Positions 16,001 through 24,974 of a DNA stretch of 41,990 nt are shown in pieces (position 1 is the stretch's first letter; each line of letters starts with the position of its first letter). Origin of the DNA: a virus. The DNA lies in IMG/VR virus record IMGVR_UViG_3300048117_000033, positions 1 through 41,990 of that record. One strand, written 5' to 3'. Made by a program: the position numbers and the translations under genes. The notes beneath the pieces were generated by a model. It was not told the DNA's origin. It ran no database searches and saw nothing but the letters and a program-made list of their open reading frames with translations.

Positions 16001-18550
16001 AAAACCTGCAGCTCTTTTTAGTCCTCTAGCTTTTAAATCAGGGACACCTGACAGTATTTCCTTGCCTGACTGCTTAACAATATTCTTACTTGTTCTTACA
16101 ATTTCAGCAGGAAATGAAAAGAAGCTACCGATAGGGAAGTCCTTAAGAGCTTTAATACCTTTAGGGACTCTATCGTAGTTAGGCATTGTGTTACGTACAA
16201 TATCAGCTGCTTGTTCTTCTAAGACCTCAATAGGGGCTTCAGGCATTGCCTTACGAAGAGTCGCAAGCTCGCTGTTGTAGTAATTTATTTTATAGAAGTC
16301 GTCTGTAGCTACATATACTTTATCTAATAATGTTTGAGTCTCTTTAGATACGCCTATCTTTTCTAGGTTTTTAGATAGTCTGCTTGTTAAGTTATCTGCA
16401 TTAGCTTCATAGCCTGCATCTAAAAGAGCACGGAACTCATTTACTCTTACGTTTGTGTTGATAATGCCAAGCCTTAAATACTTACCATACAAAGCGTCTA
16501 ACTCTTTATCTCCACCTTGCTTAACAGAATTAGCTAGAGTTTTAAATGTTTGCTGCGCTTCACCACCATAAGGGTTAACACCGTTAGCTACACCGAACTG
16601 TGCACCACCTGTAAAGTTTCTAATGTGTGTAATGTGACTATATACAGTCTTCAGTTTTTGAGAAACGCCCTTTACAGTCAACATGCTTCTGTAGATGTTT
16701 CCAAAACTAATCCCGTCTCCCGCACCTGATGAAGGATCTAGAAACCTTGCAGTCTTGCCTTTAATTTCATCTAAAATTTCAGGGGTTGTGTACTGCCCGT
16801 CAAGGCTAGTATTAGTACCTGTTATCTGAGCACTGAAGGTGTTGTTGTCTCGAGGCTGACCTTCTTTAAAGATGTAGCCTCCTGTATGTCCAAGCTGCTC
16901 TAGGTTCTTATAAAACTTATTAGTTTCTAAAAGATTAACCATCTTACTTACAGTGATTAATACATTCTCACTAGGCTCAGTAACCTCACCCATTAAAGCT
17001 CTAATAGGGTCTGGGATATCTTTCTTTTGAGACAGGATATTTTTATTAACTTTCCGCACAGACTCAAAGTAGTTGGCAAACTCTGAAGGATCACCTTCTT
17101 TTAATATATTATCTACTTGATCCTTAGCTTGCTGTCGTGCAAAAGTTTCTGAAAGGTTGGGGTCTCGCTTAAGATTTAAATCAGTTAAAAAATCTTCTGC
17201 GTCTAAACGGACACTTTCAGTAGGTTTATAGCCTGAGTCTTCGAACAAACGATAAGAACGTCTAATGTACTGCCCAGAGTTCTCAACAATTGTTTCCTTT
17301 AAAGAATCTTTAACAGCGCTAGAGCCTACAAGTTTTGCAGACATGGTATCGATAAGTTCACGGGAGTTGATTACTTCTTCGGCAACATCTTTAGGAAGAT
17401 TAAACTTTTCAACAAGATCAAAAACTTTATCTTCATGCTTCTGACCTCTGGTCCACGATATGTCCTTAGATAATAAATCAGTAACAGTATCCACCACCTC
17501 TTTTTTTTCTACTTCGTTTACGATGCTGTTTAAAGATTTTTGAAGTCTATTGGAAATGTTTTCAGCATGAGCAATTACTTGGCGTTGTGCATACTGAGAG
17601 TCTTCAAAAGCATTGTAAGCCTTTGGAGTAAAGTATCCACGAGTAGTTAAAAAACGGTTTAAGAATTTTCTTACTTTGCTATTAGCTTGTAGTTGAACCT
17701 GTGCCGAACCTTCAGGAGTTTCGGTTAAAACTATTTTATCTTCAGGTACTTTTAAATCTGACGTTTCTTTAGCTTCCTTTAAATATTGATATACTAGCTC
17801 GCCACGTTCTTCATCTGTAAGCTCAGGCAGTTTCTTCTTAAAAGTTTTATAAGCTTTCGCTCCTGCCTTTACAGTGCCGCCTAGTAAGTCAACCATTAGC
17901 CCTATGCCGCCACCTTCACCTATTAACTTAACGCGCTGCTCTAGATGGCTATCATCCTCTTTAATAGACATAAAATCAGAAAAAGTTTTTAGGTCTCCTT
18001 CGTCTAGAAACTCAGAAGCAGCGTTAAATAAGTTAGGCGCATCTGTATCCATTAATGCCTGATCTGTAAGGATACCAGAGATAGTCCCCTTAAGAAAGTT
18101 ACCTGCTTTGGGTAGCGCAGTGCCTGCTGCTTTATAAAAGCCCATGCCGCCTGCTAGATAGGGGGCAAGACTAGCCACAGCGCCTGTTACAGTTTCTGTC
18201 GGCTGTACTTTGCCTTTTTCATCTATTAAAGAGCTTTTGAATTTATCAGCAGCTTCGTCTAGGCCTAAAAGTTTTAAAGGGGTCGCCAGTTTATCTACGG
18301 CTTGGGTGTTAGACTTGCCCTTTAACATTTCAGAAATTGCTTTTGTGTTAGTATCAGAAGGCAAAAAAGAACTTGCAATTCGAGTACCGATATCAATAGC
18401 TATGTTCTTAGGCTGCTCAGCTACATTTAAAGCTACTCTTGCCAAATCAGTAACAGGACTACCTGCGGGTTTTTCTCCAGTAAGTTCTTGTTTCTTTTTC
18501 TTAGCTTCTTCTGCTTTAGCAAAAAGCTGTCCGCTTGCTCGTATCGCCAT
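13025..18550 (-). CDS. Giant internal virion / ejection protein with polyvalent-type C-terminal modules
   Basis: 1841 residues. The N-terminal ~1100 residues carry segments typical of very large marine-phage virion proteins: FLTTRGYFTPKAYNAFED (~300-320), SGQYIRRSYRLFED, SHITHIRNFTGGAQFGVANG (~640) and FPIGSFFSFPAEIVRTS (~810). By position and size it is the counterpart of T7 gp16, ejected into the cell. The C-terminal third is modular. Around 1290-1345 is GKGDAAAHLALGF...MDIHNNKLG, resembling DUF6973-type domains; near 1430-1460 is GVTDEELEWTGAKDKF followed by VTKEEIQQHL; near 1590-1700 is HFPTLKNFVAHLR, LLIDEIQSDAHQK and WALLGLRKAMIEAADGGYD. The last two belong to the modules seen in phage and plasmid polyvalent proteins. 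AAGGA 9 nt before the ATG supports the start. Catalysis is unproven. Confidence 0.85.
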   Translation of the reverse strand: MAIRASGQLFAKAEEAKKKKQELTGEKPAGSPVTDLARVALNVAEQPKNIAIDIGTRIASSFLPSDTNTKAISEMLKGKSNTQAVDKLATPLKLLGLDEAADKFKSSLIDEKGKVQPTETVTGAVASLAPYLAGGMGFYKAAGTALPKAGNFLKGTISGILTDQALMDTDAPNLFNAASEFLDEGDLKTFSDFMSIKEDDSHLEQRVKLIGEGGGIGLMVDLLGGTVKAGAKAYKTFKKKLPELTDEERGELVYQYLKEAKETSDLKVPEDKIVLTETPEGSAQVQLQANSKVRKFLNRFLTTRGYFTPKAYNAFEDSQYAQRQVIAHAENISNRLQKSLNSIVNEVEKKEVVDTVTDLLSKDISWTRGQKHEDKVFDLVEKFNLPKDVAEEVINSRELIDTMSAKLVGSSAVKDSLKETIVENSGQYIRRSYRLFEDSGYKPTESVRLDAEDFLTDLNLKRDPNLSETFARQQAKDQVDNILKEGDPSEFANYFESVRKVNKNILSQKKDIPDPIRALMGEVTEPSENVLITVSKMVNLLETNKFYKNLEQLGHTGGYIFKEGQPRDNNTFSAQITGTNTSLDGQYTTPEILDEIKGKTARFLDPSSGAGDGISFGNIYRSMLTVKGVSQKLKTVYSHITHIRNFTGGAQFGVANGVNPYGGEAQQTFKTLANSVKQGGDKELDALYGKYLRLGIINTNVRVNEFRALLDAGYEANADNLTSRLSKNLEKIGVSKETQTLLDKVYVATDDFYKINYYNSELATLRKAMPEAPIEVLEEQAADIVRNTMPNYDRVPKGIKALKDFPIGSFFSFPAEIVRTSKNIVKQSGKEILSGVPDLKARGLKRAAGFTVTTTGWAALANFTGQMAGFGDEEQKAIAVLSETPWSKDSPRNVVRVGDKIYTNDTQFVDSYSAIKEPFRAAHRSWTEGEITEAEFDKRILDATASFSMTLLKPYVDEAILTDAIVDVATAVWNSNGRDRNGKELFTPGLSMSEKTGNFIYHLGETLMPGSATTLYKSFDQRPNKSTGKVKDWKPELAAHLTGFKFKELDIENTMKFAVRDYKRKTQEVISIGVDYRKSSGQIVGRYKQRQETKLKLSQDLYRKVKASEMLIGTRETRKYLRDHGMSKSEANTLINGDFYPDKPDRKLRALINEKTPLGKDETARKVYSELHSLYSNFKNTSLIDPLQEIEVEKKERTKKVEGGLVGELVPNAPKNPSARINKYTGVSYAEEAGAAFMDELNPVRSLKMAEGGKVRNRKYSGGVIAKALGIKGADLEWAKSQRQRYPEKEAYDGKGDAAAHLALGFITQRSKNPKAALAAANIREYVTMDTVGRPMDIHNNKLGAEIKAKNFKEAEKEIDRLIKESSAKFMTPSESKERRKYSKGQLVGKVIKYFADKKESGLFSKAEKEAGNLDQKEGTGDVMLKRLRDKGVTDEELEWTGAKDKFAAKPSVTKEEIQQHLKETNFDVETKKGTVGANDTDAPSFEDIAEMFEDDPEFATIQWLRNNSPGELEGMDDLSDDAYEALVESVFKRIEEQETGKGIGGDLDFTANRMHLDFAFEGGNTKNYREITVALPTRFKKIDKDFTHSHFPTLKNFVAHLRLADVKPKDGNSKVLLIDEIQSDAHQKAKGSYITKENVGTNKLTVEEVTELKDKKKELVEQLQKINSYYEDGILNKAEHVDNKKRVRAEIKTIDDSLPPEVPDLPFKNEKKWALLGLRKAMIEAADGGYDEVALTTGRMQAKRNQQIEVVDGVETGGEKMKQFYDKTLIKLLDSNFAKKYGVKIELKEIMQNGEPVKLPVMQVTDKMREDILKGLPMFAEGGLVASEVLTNKLRSNNGV

Positions 18551-18562
18551 ACGTTTAGTTCC

Positions 18563-19813
18563 TTAAAGTTTGCTTCTGAAGTTATATGCTATATCGCCTA
18601 GTTCTTCTAGTATTTTTGTAGCTGTATTAATGTCTTTATTTTCTATTGCGTCTGCTACATCCATATTATTTGTAACTAAAGCGTTGAGTAATGTTTTACT
18701 TAGATCGTCTTTATAAGAATCTTTTAAAGCGCCATCTTGTTCCATAAATGTTTGAAAGATTTCAGATACTTTTACATACTCGTCGGTAGTTTTAATGTTA
18801 GTTAATTGTATATTTTCTGAACCTACCTTACTTGCAAACTCTTTAAGATAATCTGGATTCAACACAGTCCTTGCTTGAGTTGCAAAATTAAAATTACTTT
18901 GCATGGACTTTAACACTACAGATCCCATTTGTTTTGTATCAGCAGCTTCAATTACAGGCTTAGCTTCGGTGTCGCCCAGTATGTTAAACTTATCTTTTTT
19001 CTTCTCTTTTGTAATTGTATATAGTACACCGCCTACTTCTTTAAGTTCAAATGTTTTCTCAGTGATAAAGCGCTCTTCTTTAGGAGTTTTAGGAACTATC
19101 ACATTTGCATAGTCATAAGCTGTAACTAAGTTTTTAGTTTTATTATACTCTTCCATTAACGTAAGTACACGCTTTCTATTAGGGTCATTTTCCTGAATAG
19201 CTTTGATAGCTAGTTGTTCTCTATCGGCCCTGCTTGTTCCTTCAAATAAACCTGTAATAGCGTTTGTAACAGCTCCACCAACGGTTAAACTCTTTGCAGA
19301 TCTTATAGCATTTGCAGCGTCTAAATTAAACTCTTCAGTACTTTTAAGTTTTTTAGCTGCACTTAAAATTTCATTTCTTTTATCAACACGTTGTTTAGCT
19401 ATAGTCGTCAGCTCCTTTTCAACTAACTGTTGATACGCAGTAGTTCCTACTTCGCTTGGGTCTGCGTTCATTTTAAACTGAGCTTCAAATGTTGGTCGAA
19501 GAAGGTCCTTTTCGTATTCAACAGGATTAACTTTACCCTTTTCGCTTTTCATCATGGCGGTATGCTCGTCCATAACAGAAGAGGCAGCATTAGTCGCATC
19601 TTTAAACAACGCCTGCGAGCCTAATATTTCCTGCTTGTCAGCAAACCTTTCAGCTTTGTTTCTTAGAAACGAGTTCCCGATAGACATGAGAGCTTTGGAG
19701 CCATACAGTATTAAAGCTTCTTTACGATCTCTTCTTCTGGACTCTGCCGCTATTCTATCGTTCCGTTCACGAACGCCTGATAGCAATGATTCACCTAGTT
19801 TGTCAATACTCAT
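18563..19813 (-). CDS. Probable internal virion protein
   Basis: 416 residues, mostly helical by composition, Lys/Glu/Ala/Thr-rich. The N-terminus is strongly charged (VRERNDRIAAESRRRDRKEA), followed by a mildly hydrophobic stretch (ALILYGSKALMSIGNSFL) and another near SLTVGGAVTNAITGLF. No catalytic motif is seen. It lies between the giant protein and the other ejection candidates, in the place where T7 keeps its internal core genes 14-16, so a core or ejection role is inferred from position. AAAAGGAA precedes the ATG. Confidence 0.7.
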   Translation of the reverse strand: MSIDKLGESLLSGVRERNDRIAAESRRRDRKEALILYGSKALMSIGNSFLRNKAERFADKQEILGSQALFKDATNAASSVMDEHTAMMKSEKGKVNPVEYEKDLLRPTFEAQFKMNADPSEVGTTAYQQLVEKELTTIAKQRVDKRNEILSAAKKLKSTEEFNLDAANAIRSAKSLTVGGAVTNAITGLFEGTSRADREQLAIKAIQENDPNRKRVLTLMEEYNKTKNLVTAYDYANVIVPKTPKEERFITEKTFELKEVGGVLYTITKEKKKDKFNILGDTEAKPVIEAADTKQMGSVVLKSMQSNFNFATQARTVLNPDYLKEFASKVGSENIQLTNIKTTDEYVKVSEIFQTFMEQDGALKDSYKDDLSKTLLNALVTNNMDVADAIENKDINTATKILEELGDIAYNFRSKL

Positions 19814-19824
19814 TATTATTCCTT

Positions 19825-20424
19825 TTATTTTTCAGGTGGGGCTAATAAACTATTTTTTTCTTCCTCTTCTTCAGTTCCTTTTGGAGAAGCTAATAAGCTT
19901 TCTTTTGGGATTTCTGGAAGACTGTCCATCTGCTGTTTAATCTTGTTGGTTAAAACCCCGGGAGGAGGAGTTGTAGTAGTCTCAATGCCTTTAATCTTTT
20001 CTAAAGCTTTTTCTTCAAACTTAGTTCCAGAAGTCTCTTCGTCTTCTATTTCATCAATATCTTCGTCCGTATAAATTACAGGGTCCACATCTATTTTCTC
20101 TGCTAGCGCCAAGAACATGTATATGACAGGTTCAATTAGCAGCAACATTAAATCTGGATTCCACTTACCTTCTTGGAAGCCTTTAAAAAGTAACACTTGA
20201 GCTAGTTCACTTAAAGGCTCCCCACCGGCTACTGCTTGCATTAACGGAACATAATTATCTTCATCGATAATAAGACCAAAGAGATACTCAGAAGCAGAGT
20301 GAATGCTAGTAAACTCAGGCTTACGCTCAAAAGGCTGCGGATTTTTTGGGTCGTTAGTTAATGACTGCCCCGGGACAGGTCTATCCATCTTGGCATAGAG
20401 GCTCATTAATTCATTTTCTTGCAT
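19825..20424 (-). CDS. Conserved virion-region protein (PVPGQSLTxxP type)
   Basis: 199 residues. The segment RPVPGQSLTNDPKNPQPFE, then EFTSIHSASEYLFGLI, PLSELAQVLLFKGFQEGKW and NPDLMLLLIEPVIYMFLALA match a family seen in many marine phages, usually near internal virion genes, whose role I do not know. The hydrophobic LMLLLIEPVIYMFLALA helix is long enough to enter a membrane. The C-terminal third is an acidic, Pro-rich, low-complexity tail. The ATG shares a base with the stop of the upstream gene (TAATG), with GGAG 7 nt before it. Confidence 0.8.
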   Translation of the reverse strand: MQENELMSLYAKMDRPVPGQSLTNDPKNPQPFERKPEFTSIHSASEYLFGLIIDEDNYVPLMQAVAGGEPLSELAQVLLFKGFQEGKWNPDLMLLLIEPVIYMFLALAEKIDVDPVIYTDEDIDEIEDEETSGTKFEEKALEKIKGIETTTTPPPGVLTNKIKQQMDSLPEIPKESLLASPKGTEEEEEKNSLLAPPEK

Positions 20425-21464
20425 TATGCAGCTCCTCGCATGTAGTTTTGATACGCATTATGTAGCGTAGCAGTTTGCCCAACAGGGTTCTGACTGATGA
20501 AATTTGTATTGTTTGTATACATACTAGGGTTGAATCCTGTGTCGTATCCGCCAGTCCCGATGTCTGAGGTTGTTGTATTAATTGTTGGGACGCTCGCTAC
20601 AAAAGTGTCTTGACTCGGAATAGCGTCTGCATCGCTCATAGCCTTTGATTGAGCATAAGTTTCAACATAGGTTTCTGGGGCATCTAACACAGACTGTACA
20701 ATAGCTTCCGGAGCTTTTGAAATTCCTTTAATAGTCTCTTCTTTAAGTTTTCCCGGAAGTTCTTTAATAGCTTCTTTAAAAGTTTTCTTAGGTGCTTCAG
20801 CTAAAAGACTTTCACCTACGTCGGGTTTAGGCATATCTGTGATTGTTACTTTTCCGCTTGTATCTAAATCTACATCTATATCAGGTAAAGGTGCAGACTT
20901 CGCTAAAGATGCGTTCCATTTAGCAGCTGTGTATTTATTAGTACCCGTCAGCGTGTCCACAGAGAAAAGGTTTTTACCAGACTCTGCAAGCTTAGAGGCT
21001 TGTTCACCTACTACTTTAAAAGTATCCTTAAAGTTTTTACCGCTAATGTCAATACCTTTACCTCCGTTCATTCCAAATTTAGAAGTCATCGCTTTAAACG
21101 GCACATCTAGACCTAGTGCATTAGCTGCTGAGCCTACAACATGCCCTATAACTTTAGTTACGCCACCCGTAATAGTTTTAAATACATTACCGGCTTTTGT
21201 CCCTACATTGATTGCAGCGTTCATAAAGTGACCTGCGCCTTTTAATAAAATATTGCTTGACTTCATAAGCCAACCTGTGGCGCTTCCGAGCATTGACCCG
21301 AGTCCGGGGAGCAGTAAGCTTAAGCCTATTTGTCCTACAATACCTAGCTTACCTACGAACTTACCTATTTTACCTATAGTTTTTTTAATAGATTTACCTA
21401 CTTTTTTGACTACTTTTTTTACGCCTTTCTTTATTTTCTTCCACGCTTTACTTAAAAAACCCAT
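20424..21464 (-). CDS. Internal virion protein candidate with cationic amphipathic N-terminus
   Basis: 346 residues. The first ~42 residues place Lys at almost every third or fourth position (KKIKKGVKKVVKKVGKSIKK), as in membrane-active cationic helices. They are followed by a hydrophobic stretch, GIVGQIGLSLLLPGLGSMLG, and Gly/Ala-rich segments. The rest is of mixed composition with a disordered Asn/Thr-rich C-terminus. No known family. Its place beside the 761- and 416-residue proteins fits a core or ejection protein that crosses or opens the cell envelope during DNA entry. GGAG lies 8 nt before the ATG. Confidence 0.75.
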   Translation of the reverse strand: MGFLSKAWKKIKKGVKKVVKKVGKSIKKTIGKIGKFVGKLGIVGQIGLSLLLPGLGSMLGSATGWLMKSSNILLKGAGHFMNAAINVGTKAGNVFKTITGGVTKVIGHVVGSAANALGLDVPFKAMTSKFGMNGGKGIDISGKNFKDTFKVVGEQASKLAESGKNLFSVDTLTGTNKYTAAKWNASLAKSAPLPDIDVDLDTSGKVTITDMPKPDVGESLLAEAPKKTFKEAIKELPGKLKEETIKGISKAPEAIVQSVLDAPETYVETYAQSKAMSDADAIPSQDTFVASVPTINTTTSDIGTGGYDTGFNPSMYTNNTNFISQNPVGQTATLHNAYQNYMRGAA

Positions 21465-21478
21465 TATTATTTCTCCGC

Positions 21479-23764
21479 TTACCTAAAAATTCTGTCAATT
21501 TTACTTATAATTGTGTTCATAGTTGTTCGCCCCTTTGCAGCGTTAGCTTCGTTACCGATGGCTGTGGCGTACAACTGAGCCTTTCTATTCTGTTCGTTCT
21601 CATAAGACGCATTTAAATAACTAGACTCGTCTCTGAGCTGTTGCCACAGTTGAGCCAGTTCCGCGTTGTTTAGATTAAAAACATTTTGAGCGTGTTGTTG
21701 GTTCGCTGCATTCTGTGCCGCAGTGTTTATAGTGTTAGCTTGTCTACGCCACGCAATGTTAGATTGCTCAACCGCTTGTGCATTTGCCGCGTTCCATTGA
21801 TCTCTTTGAAGATCTACTTGTTCGTTAAACTTTTCTACATCAGCTCTAAGTTGCGCTGTAGCCTTTTCAGCTTCTAGTTCATTACCCGCTTCAATAGCTT
21901 CTTGTCTATTTATTTCTGTAGCATTAAACTGGCGCATAGCATTAACTTGGGCTGCGTTCTGTTGTTTAATTGTGGCAGAAAGATTAGACATAAATTTATC
22001 TACGTCTGTTTGACTAGCAGCGTTAAACTGTCTTGCTGCGTTTTCTGCTGACTGATTAGAAAGAAGTGTCTGTTGACGGCTTTGTTGGTCGAACATTACA
22101 GCCTGTTGTTTGTTGCTTACGTTTGTCATATCCATTTGCAAGAAGTTTTGAGCGTTTGTAATTGCAAGCTTTGTTTGTTGGTCAGCAGTTGCTAAGTCCA
22201 TTGAAGCTAAAGCGGTAGCATTTTGCAGCATAGTTTGTTGGTCAGCGTTAAACTCTGTTTGTACCATTGTTTGCATAAATCTGCTGTTAGCTAACTCAAC
22301 TTGTTGTTCTGCATTGAACTTAGTCATGTCAACATTAGCAACCATTGAAGCATTTTGAACTGCACGTTGTTGGTCTACATTTAATTGTGCAACGCCCATC
22401 TGAGCTGCGATGTTAGCTTGAGTAATGTTTGTTTGCATTCTAGCGTTAAGATTAGCTAACTCTGTTTGCTGTGACGCATTTAAATTGTCTGAACTGGCTG
22501 CGTTCAAAGCTGAGAGATTAGCAAGTCGCATTTGCTGATCGTTGCTCATATTTGCTAAGTCCATCTGTTGTTGGAACTCAGCGTTCTTAGCTAGGAAGCT
22601 CGAAGCAATTTGTTTATCTTGAGAGGTCGCCTCTTGAATAGCTTGAGCGTTGCTTTGAGCTAGCGGAACAGCGCTTTGGATAATAGCGTTAAATAGAGCA
22701 TCTCTACCTACTGTTGATCTGGACATACCGCGAGCTGCTAGTTTATTCTCGACAGATTTAAGAGCCGGTCTAGCCCATGCAGGTACTTCGCCTTCTTCCA
22801 TACCTGCCATTAAAGATTCCATTTGAACGCTTACAAGGGCTTCTTTAGGCAGACCAGATAAAGTAGTTTTAATAGTTTCTGGAAGGTCTTCCATTTGATC
22901 TGCAATTAATTCTGGATTGTCTGCAAGCTGTCTAGCAATTTCATCGTCTTTTAAGCCTTTACGTTTTAATTCTTTAATGGCTTTGTCTTTAGCTTGCGCT
23001 CCTTGAAGTGCTCGATTTTGCATTTCATTGTATTCATACATGCTCATAATTTGAGCTGCTTCACCTTCAGGAGCAGGAGTACCTAGAATAGCCTCACGCT
23101 GTTGTGCTTCCGCTTCAGGTGTGGGAGCTACTTTAGTAACTCTACCTGTTACTTTATCTACGTAAGAGCCTTCAGAGATTTCAAAGTCTTGTACTTGCGC
23201 TTTAGCGGCTTGCTCAGCCTGAGTGTCTCTAGCTACAGTCTCAGCCCGTTCGCTCAATTCAGGGGCATCTGCTTCAGCTACTTGAGATACTGTGCCAGTA
23301 GCTGCTCGAGTAGAGGCTAGATTGCCTGCTTTAGCTGCTGTCATTTCTGTAGCATCTACTCCCGGTACATTTTCTGTAACCGCAGTTTGGCCTACAGTAG
23401 CTGCAGGAGCCATGTTCGGTGCATCAACTGTTTGCGCTTTAACATCTGTAGGCGCAGCTACTTGCTCTATCATTCGATCAGGTGTGTCGTAATCTTCGCG
23501 TGTTTTTGCTACATTTTTTCGGGGGTCTGCAGCTACTAGCGCTTTGTCCGCTTCTGATTGAATCTGTGCAGTTGTTTTAGCTTTAGGTGCTTTTGATTTT
23601 GCCATTGAAGAAGTCCCTGTTGATTTCTTTACTGTTGTTTTTTTAGCCGGGGGAATTTTGCCTTCAGCCCGGAGTTTAGCAATAGCTGCTTGCATTTTTT
23701 TCATTGCTTCGGGGCTAAAGTTAAAGCTAAACCCTTTGCCCCGGAAGGCCCCTGCAAGTCCCAT
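21479..23764 (-). CDS. Long Gln/Asn/Ala-rich repeat virion protein
   Basis: 761 residues. A Lys-rich N-terminus (1-70) and an acidic middle are followed from about 380 to 640 by imperfect repeats of roughly 22-25 residues built round [LF]NAxQQxxLxN[AS] (e.g. KFNAEQQVELANS, EFNADQQTMLQNA, TADQQTKLAITNA). This should form a very long helical rod. The C-terminus is again Asn/Gln/Ala-rich and ends SKIDRIFR. Similar repeat proteins occur near the internal or tail genes of marine podoviruses. No enzyme motif. A core-shaft or ejection-tube role is inferred from shape and position. The ATG shares a base with the preceding stop; AGGA lies 7 nt before it. Confidence 0.8.
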   Translation of the reverse strand: MGLAGAFRGKGFSFNFSPEAMKKMQAAIAKLRAEGKIPPAKKTTVKKSTGTSSMAKSKAPKAKTTAQIQSEADKALVAADPRKNVAKTREDYDTPDRMIEQVAAPTDVKAQTVDAPNMAPAATVGQTAVTENVPGVDATEMTAAKAGNLASTRAATGTVSQVAEADAPELSERAETVARDTQAEQAAKAQVQDFEISEGSYVDKVTGRVTKVAPTPEAEAQQREAILGTPAPEGEAAQIMSMYEYNEMQNRALQGAQAKDKAIKELKRKGLKDDEIARQLADNPELIADQMEDLPETIKTTLSGLPKEALVSVQMESLMAGMEEGEVPAWARPALKSVENKLAARGMSRSTVGRDALFNAIIQSAVPLAQSNAQAIQEATSQDKQIASSFLAKNAEFQQQMDLANMSNDQQMRLANLSALNAASSDNLNASQQTELANLNARMQTNITQANIAAQMGVAQLNVDQQRAVQNASMVANVDMTKFNAEQQVELANSRFMQTMVQTEFNADQQTMLQNATALASMDLATADQQTKLAITNAQNFLQMDMTNVSNKQQAVMFDQQSRQQTLLSNQSAENAARQFNAASQTDVDKFMSNLSATIKQQNAAQVNAMRQFNATEINRQEAIEAGNELEAEKATAQLRADVEKFNEQVDLQRDQWNAANAQAVEQSNIAWRRQANTINTAAQNAANQQHAQNVFNLNNAELAQLWQQLRDESSYLNASYENEQNRKAQLYATAIGNEANAAKGRTTMNTIISKIDRIFR

Positions 23765-23934
23765 TACTTATTCCTATTTACAAGTTTTTGAACTGTATCT
23801 GATTCATAGATACGTAGACCTAGCCAAATGATAGTGAATAAACTAGCTATCGGTGGTAGCCACGCTGCTAAGGACATTACGCCTGTTGATGCTGCAAATA
23901 CGTCTACAGCTTGCTTTGTTTCTTCAGTCATCAT
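23764..23934 (-). CDS. Small single-membrane-segment protein, 56 residues
   Basis: A short frame fills the gap between the 761-residue gene and the next gene. It begins MMTEETKQAVDVFAASTGV, has one hydrophobic helix (MSLAAWLPPIASLFTIIWLG) and ends RIYESDTVQKLVNRNK. AAGGA lies 7 nt before the first ATG, and its stop overlaps the next start (TAATG). The same plan (TxEVKQxVDxxS..., LLTIIWxxIRIWETDTV) is common in marine phages beside tail-fibre genes. It could be a small holin-like or ejection-associated membrane protein; neither is shown. Confidence 0.78.
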   Translation of the reverse strand: MMTEETKQAVDVFAASTGVMSLAAWLPPIASLFTIIWLGLRIYESDTVQKLVNRNK

Positions 23935-23938
23935 AGTA

Positions 23939-24277
23939 TTATCCTTCGAAGTCTTTAACGGCTTGTGGCGTTGCGTCCACTACTGCTTGAGCCTGTGTTC
24001 GCAGTTTAGCGTCTTTTCTACCTCTAAGCCCTACTGGACCTTCTAAGGTATTTTGAGCTTTCCTGTAGTCCGCAAGTTTCTGATTAAAGGTATTCGTTTC
24101 AAGAAAAGCGCTGATGTCGTCTTCAATACTCTCCATAAAAGTATTAAACTCACCGTCATTTTTTCTTAGTGATCGCTCTCTTTTCCAAGCAGGAAAAAGT
24201 TTTTCTAGTTTAGCTTGAATTATTGTTTGCGCCTCTAGATCCGTAAACGGTTTTTCACCTTGTGTTGCACTAATCAT
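23939..24277 (-). CDS. Hypothetical protein downstream of the fibre genes
   Basis: 112 residues, charged and probably helical (IIQAKLEKLFPAWKRERSLR, FNQKLADYRKAQNTLEG), with no membrane segment or known motif. It overlaps the preceding fibre-like gene by 8 nt and has AGAGG 8 nt before the ATG. Position just after the two fibre genes would suit a fibre assembly helper, but no sequence similarity supports this. Confidence 0.7.
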   Translation of the reverse strand: MISATQGEKPFTDLEAQTIIQAKLEKLFPAWKRERSLRKNDGEFNTFMESIEDDISAFLETNTFNQKLADYRKAQNTLEGPVGLRGRKDAKLRTQAQAVVDATPQAVKDFEG

Positions 24278-24974
24278 TTAACTTACCTCTAATAGTTATT
24301 TCGCTCTGCTTTGTCATAAGCAGAAGTTTAAGATTTTCCAATCTAAAATACGCTTTGTCTCCATAAGTATATTTTTCATAATATTCGTCTGAATTTACAT
24401 TATAACTCGCAGTATTAGTGCTAGGAGTTCTGATATTAAATTGTTCAATTTGTAAATTTTGAGGTATCTCACTCGGAATTATTCTTAAGCTATCAAACCT
24501 TATATAATCAGTATTATTAGCTGTTGAAAAATGGGCCGCAATAAAATAAGTAATTTCACTTTGAGCTTTAAATGTTATAGCTTGATCCTGTAAAGGGTTA
24601 AACGTCGCTAACCACGGTTTTTCCGTCCATGTCGTAGGATCACTAGGTTCTTCTGATACTAGACCCATTTGTATATTAGTGGAGCCTAACCGAGTAACGT
24701 AATCATAATGGAATGTGTAATACTGACCCGGGATAGTTTCGAAAGATGTATAGACTTGAGATCCATATATGCCAGTTGTCGTAGAATATAGTCGATATTG
24801 GCCGAAATAAAGGTCAAAATTTGTACCACTCGTACCTTCTGTAAAATCACTTGCGGATGTTCCAGTAAACTGACTATCTTTATAATTTACCCTTATTTCG
24901 TGTTCATTCTTTTGTGCAGCAAACTGGGAATCAATACTAATTTCGTTTTTTAAAGTTTTTAAACTTACTCCCAT
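24270..24974 (-). CDS. Second tail-fibre-like or receptor-binding candidate
   Basis: 234 residues, rich in Tyr, Thr, Ser and Phe, looking all-beta (DLYFGQYRLYSTTTGIYG, PGQYYTFHYDYVTRLG), with a jelly-roll or carbohydrate-binding feel but no firm family match. It follows the giant fibre gene with the start overlapping the region just after its stop. The longer frame begins 11 codons earlier, but the ATG at 24974 has GGAGGAG 6 nt upstream and is preferred. Accessory fibre or adhesin is an inference from fold-like composition and position. Confidence 0.7.
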   Translation of the reverse strand: MGVSLKTLKNEISIDSQFAAQKNEHEIRVNYKDSQFTGTSASDFTEGTSGTNFDLYFGQYRLYSTTTGIYGSQVYTSFETIPGQYYTFHYDYVTRLGSTNIQMGLVSEEPSDPTTWTEKPWLATFNPLQDQAITFKAQSEITYFIAAHFSTANNTDYIRFDSLRIIPSEIPQNLQIEQFNIRTPSTNTASYNVNSDEYYEKYTYGDKAYFRLENLKLLLMTKQSEITIRGKLND

